A stretch of DNA of 64,000 bases from Myceligenerans indicum (GTDB taxonomy: Bacteria > Actinomycetota > Actinomycetes > Actinomycetales > Cellulomonadaceae), in NCBI RefSeq assembly GCF_016742955.1, contig NZ_JABBYC010000001.1:186001-250000 (forward strand), given 5' to 3'. The position numbers and the translations under genes are program-made. Below the pieces are notes generated by a model. The model saw only the letters and a program-made list of their open reading frames with translations, did not search any database and had not been told where the DNA came from. Positions within the stretch are counted from its first letter, which is position 1, and every line of letters starts with the position of its first letter. Shown in pieces: positions 61,297-64,000 of the stretch.

Positions 61297-61902
61297 ATGA
61301 CCACGCAGGCCGCTGCACCGGAGCCTTCCGGAATCGGAGCACCAGCTGTCCGTACCGATGCCGTCACCACTTCCGTCACCACCGTCGGCGTCTTCGTACG
61401 TGGCCGCGTCCTCGGCCGCTTCCTGGCCGGGGCGGCGATCCTCGCGATCGTGACGGCTCTGCTCGTCGGCTGGGTCAACCAGGCCAGGGCCGCCACGACC
61501 GATCGCCTCGAAGCCCTGACCGAGCAGATCGACGTGCGTGTCACCGCAGGACGGACGGGGGCGGAGCGCCTGGCCACGGTGATCGTCGTGGCCCGGAACG
61601 TCCAGGCGGACTCCGCGGGAGCCGATCCTGACGCGCGCGCGATGCTCGACGCGGCGATCCGCTCCGCGGAGGGAGTCGTCGGCCAGCGCGTGACGACGCA
61701 GGAGCCTGCCACGGTGCCTCAGGCCGAGATGCTCGTGGAGCAGGCCGGGCTCGTGGAGGAGTCACTCACGCTGGCCACCACCGACCTGCGGACCGCCGTC
61801 GACCGGGTCCGCCTCAGCACGGGAGACCCCCGGTCCCCGGCGCCCCGACCCGCGGCCCAGGACGAACAGCGGGGCATCTTCGTGGCCGTTGCGGGACCGT
61901 GA
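61297..61902 (+). CDS. Single-pass membrane protein, unknown function
   Basis: A 201-residue protein: Ser/Thr/Ala-rich N-terminus, one membrane helix (~41-62, FLAGAAILAIVTALLVGWVN), then a helical extracytoplasmic region rich in Ala, Arg, Glu and Asp with coiled-coil-like character. GGGGGAGACG precedes ATG 61297. Not recognised. The 203 bases upstream hold no gene. Confidence 0.65.
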   Translation: MTTQAAAPEPSGIGAPAVRTDAVTTSVTTVGVFVRGRVLGRFLAGAAILAIVTALLVGWVNQARAATTDRLEALTEQIDVRVTAGRTGAERLATVIVVARNVQADSAGADPDARAMLDAAIRSAEGVVGQRVTTQEPATVPQAEMLVEQAGLVEESLTLATTDLRTAVDRVRLSTGDPRSPAPRPAAQDEQRGIFVAVAGP

Positions 61903-62033
61903 CCCCGTCGGCGCAACGCCGCTGCTGGTCGTGACACAGACGGTGCGGGACCGTGACCGGTTCGCGCTGGTGACGCCACCGCCGTCCGGACACCGGGATC
62001 CCGTGCCCAGTCTTCCGGACGAGAGGGAGCACC

Positions 62034-63674
62034 ATGACCCGCACCACCAGCCGGCGAAACCTTGCGGCGCTCGCGACCGCGGTCACCGTCGGGCTGCTGC
62101 TGTCCGCCTGCGGCAGCGCGGACGAGAGCACGTCGGACACCGGCCGGGGAGCACCGGTCCGCGCCGACGCCCAACTGTATGGCGAGGGTGCCGCACCCGA
62201 CGGCCTGGCCGGCGCACCCGAGGCCATGGCACCCGGGGCGCCCGAGGGCTTCGCCCCCGAGACCCGTGAGCGGCCGGCGCCGTCCCAGGAGGAATACGAC
62301 GACGCGCTCGAGCAGCCGTTCCAGAAGGTCGCCACGAGCCCGCTGTCCACCTTCGCCGCCGACGTCGACACGGCGTCCTACAGCAACCTGCGCCGCCAGA
62401 TCGCCCAGGGGCAGGAGCCCGCGGGCGTACGGATCGAGGAGCTCGTCAACTACTTCGACTACGACCACGCCGCCCCCGGTCCGGGCGACGAGGCGCCGTT
62501 CGCGGTCTCCACGGAGGTGGCCGAGGCGCCGTGGGCGCCGGACCACGACCTGGCGATGATCGGGGTGCAGGCCACCGAGGCCGTACCCACGCACGAGGGC
62601 AACAACATCGTGTTCCTGCTGGACGTCTCGGGCTCGATGAACGAACCGGACAAGCTCCCGCTGCTGGCCGAGTCGTTCGCACTGCTCGCCTCGCGCCTCG
62701 GCCCCCGCGACGTCGTCTCGATCGTCACCTACGCCGGTGACAACCGGGTGCTGCTCGACTCGGTTCCCGGGTCCGAGGAGGGCGTGATCACCGATGCGCT
62801 GACCTCGCTCTCCGCGGGCGGTTCCACGGGAGGTGCGGCTGGGCTGGAGACGGCCTACGAGCTCGCCGCGAAGAACTTCGTCGACGGCGGCAACAACCGC
62901 GTGATCCTGGCGACCGACGGGGACTTCAACGTGGGGCCGTCCACACCCCAGGAGCTCACCGCGATGGTCGAGGAGGCCCGCGAGTCCGGTGTGTACGTCT
63001 CGGTGCTCGGCTTCGGGATGTACAACCTCAAGGACAACATGATGGAGGCCATCGCCGACCACGGGAACGGCAACTACGCGTACATCGACACGATCGACGA
63101 GGCGCGCAAGGTGCTGGTGGACGAGTTCGACTCGACGATGTTCGTGGTCGCCCAGGACCTCAAGGTGCAGGTGGAGTTCAACCCGGCGGTGGTGTCCGGG
63201 TACCGGCTGATCGGCTACGACAACCGCCGTCTGGAGGACGAGGACTTCGCGGACGACACCAAGGACGCCGGCGATGTGGGTGCGGGCCACTCCGTGACGG
63301 CCTTCTACGAGATCGTCCCCGCGTCGGGGGAGGCCACCGCCGGCAACGGTCTCGAGTACCAGGACGCGACGCCGTCCGGCTCGGACGACTTCCTGACCGT
63401 GCACGTGCGCTGGAAGGAGCCGGGGGCGAGCCGCAGCGCCGAGCAGGAGTACCCCGTCGGCGCCGCCGCGTACACCCGAGAGCCGTCCACGGACTTCCGG
63501 TTCGCGTCGGCGGTGGCCGAGGCGGGACTCGTCGCCCGGGGCTCGGGGTACGCGGCGGGCGCGAGCCTGGAGTCGGCGCAGGCCCGCGCCGCCGCCGCCC
63601 TGGGCGCGGACCCGTACGGCCTCCGGGGCGAGTTCGTCGCGTTGCTGGGCAGGTATCGCGAGCTGCGAGCCTGA
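62034..63674 (+). CDS. YfbK-type VWA lipoprotein
   Basis: A 546-residue lipoprotein with lipobox Cys26 (LLLSACGSAD). The YfbK N-terminal segment (PLSTFAADVDTASYSNLRRQ, RIEELVNYFDYDHAAP), a von Willebrand A domain (~190-360) with the MIDAS motif DVSGSM and TDGDFNVGPS, and the YfbK C-terminal domain (DLKVQVEFNPAVVSGYRLIG, AAALGADPYGLRGEFVALL) are all present. Surface-exposed, metal-dependent adhesion-type domain. Role unknown. Tail-to-tail with the next gene. Confidence 0.9.
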   Translation: MTRTTSRRNLAALATAVTVGLLLSACGSADESTSDTGRGAPVRADAQLYGEGAAPDGLAGAPEAMAPGAPEGFAPETRERPAPSQEEYDDALEQPFQKVATSPLSTFAADVDTASYSNLRRQIAQGQEPAGVRIEELVNYFDYDHAAPGPGDEAPFAVSTEVAEAPWAPDHDLAMIGVQATEAVPTHEGNNIVFLLDVSGSMNEPDKLPLLAESFALLASRLGPRDVVSIVTYAGDNRVLLDSVPGSEEGVITDALTSLSAGGSTGGAAGLETAYELAAKNFVDGGNNRVILATDGDFNVGPSTPQELTAMVEEARESGVYVSVLGFGMYNLKDNMMEAIADHGNGNYAYIDTIDEARKVLVDEFDSTMFVVAQDLKVQVEFNPAVVSGYRLIGYDNRRLEDEDFADDTKDAGDVGAGHSVTAFYEIVPASGEATAGNGLEYQDATPSGSDDFLTVHVRWKEPGASRSAEQEYPVGAAAYTREPSTDFRFASAVAEAGLVARGSGYAAGASLESAQARAAAALGADPYGLRGEFVALLGRYRELRA

Positions 63675-63699
63675 ACCAAGTCCCGGGCGCCGGTTCGGG

Positions 63700-64000
63700 T
63701 CATGTCGGGGACGGCTCCACCGGGACACCGAGGACGTGGCGCGCGAGGGACTCCAGGACCGTGAGGCCGTCGGCCGAGAGAACCGACTCCAGGTGGCCCT
63801 GCACCGACGCCACCCGGGAGCCGCGCAGGGCCGTGAGCACGCCGTCCGGGCCGAAGGAGGGTTCGAGGCCCAGGCGGGCCACGGGGTTGCCGGCCTTCGA
63901 CGCGTCGAGGGTCGCGAGCCGCGCACCGAAGGTGTTGTAGTAGCCGACGGCGGACGTGGTGCCGAACACGTCGGCGTCGAGCCGTACTCCCTGGCGCGGT
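63700..64000 (-). CDS. Chorismate-utilising enzyme, C-terminal glutamine amidotransferase end (truncated by window)
   Basis: Open to the window edge. The ~100 visible residues carry GYYNTFGAR and ALRGSRVASVQGHLESVLS, where the His and Glu of the class I amidotransferase triad are kept within an altered QxHxES motif (normally QFHPES). This resembles the amidotransferase end of PhzE/anthranilate-synthase-like or aminodeoxychorismate-synthase-like fusions. The 5' part lies beyond 64000, so the exact enzyme is open. Confidence 0.75.
   Translation of the reverse strand, partial: PRQGVRLDADVFGTTSAVGYYNTFGARLATLDASKAGNPVARLGLEPSFGPDGVLTALRGSRVASVQGHLESVLSADGLTVLESLARHVLGVPVEPSPT

Noticed and set aside
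61719..63926. A 735-codon open frame on the minus strand opposite the YfbK-type gene
   Set aside because: Shadow frame caused by high GC; the plus strand carries clear VWA and YfbK motifs.

Overview
The window is very GC-rich, densely packed and coded on both strands, with many GTG/TTG starts and ATGA- or TGATG-type overlaps. The gene set (UPF0182 protein, SigE-family sigma factor, an actinobacterial type VII secretion core, SARP/BTAD regulator, DUF1918/DUF1876 protein, HelR-like ATPase, a secreted CE4 deacetylase with a cellulose-binding-type tail) points to a saprophytic actinobacterium, probably Micrococcales near Cellulomonadaceae/Promicromonosporaceae. The family-level placement is inference.

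Layout. 1-4.7 kb: tail of a UPF0182 membrane protein, a nicotianamine-synthase-like gene, initiator tRNA-Met with a strong terminator, and a SigE-family sigma factor with its membrane partner. 4.7-7.2 kb: an 823-residue secreted protein with a pilin-like N-terminus. 7.2-13.0 kb (minus strand): a six-gene coupled operon acpS - acyl-CoA ligase - E1alpha - E1beta - E2 - ACP, which looks like a 2-oxoacid dehydrogenase that delivers its acyl group to a dedicated acyl carrier protein. 13.1-19.3 kb: P-loop kinase-like protein, VWA lipoprotein, LysE exporter, release factor 3, and an unusual protein combining sigma-region-4-like helix-turn-helices with an RNA polymerase alpha-CTD-like domain. 19.5-20.5 kb: CE4 polysaccharide deacetylase.

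20.6-42.7 kb is the main accessory locus. A minus-strand type VII secretion operon (FHA protein, a 98-residue EccB-like stub, EccD, a CpaE/MinD-like protein, EccC, a small protein, a second CpaE/MinD-like protein) diverges from a plus-strand Tad/Flp pilus operon (SAF/CpaB-like, CpaE-like, TadA/CpaF, TadB, TadC, Flp pilin, several TadE/TadG-like pseudopilins, a lipoprotein and a secreted protein). The plus-strand run ends with two WXG100-like proteins and a membrane-anchored LysM-BTAD regulator. The type VII motor thus sits on one side of a shared control region, and its likely substrates lie at the far end of the pilus operon on the other side, which suggests that the two machines are built or regulated together.

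42.7-46.9 kb: Lrp/AsnC regulator divergent from a branched-chain 2-oxoacid dehydrogenase operon whose E2 has no visible E1/E3-binding domain. 46.9-51.4 kb: two GT4 glycosyltransferases, an alpha/beta hydrolase and a DMT-type membrane protein. 52.0-56.2 kb: molybdenum cofactor genes moeA, moaE and moaA with a DUF899 gene inserted. 56.3-64.0 kb: universal stress protein, KDPG aldolase and KDG kinase (Entner-Doudoroff/hexuronate branch), HelR-like RNA polymerase-recycling ATPase, a small membrane protein, a YfbK-type VWA lipoprotein, and the glutamine-amidotransferase end of a chorismate-utilising enzyme running off the window.

All family assignments rest on reading motifs by eye. No database search, alignment or structure prediction was run.
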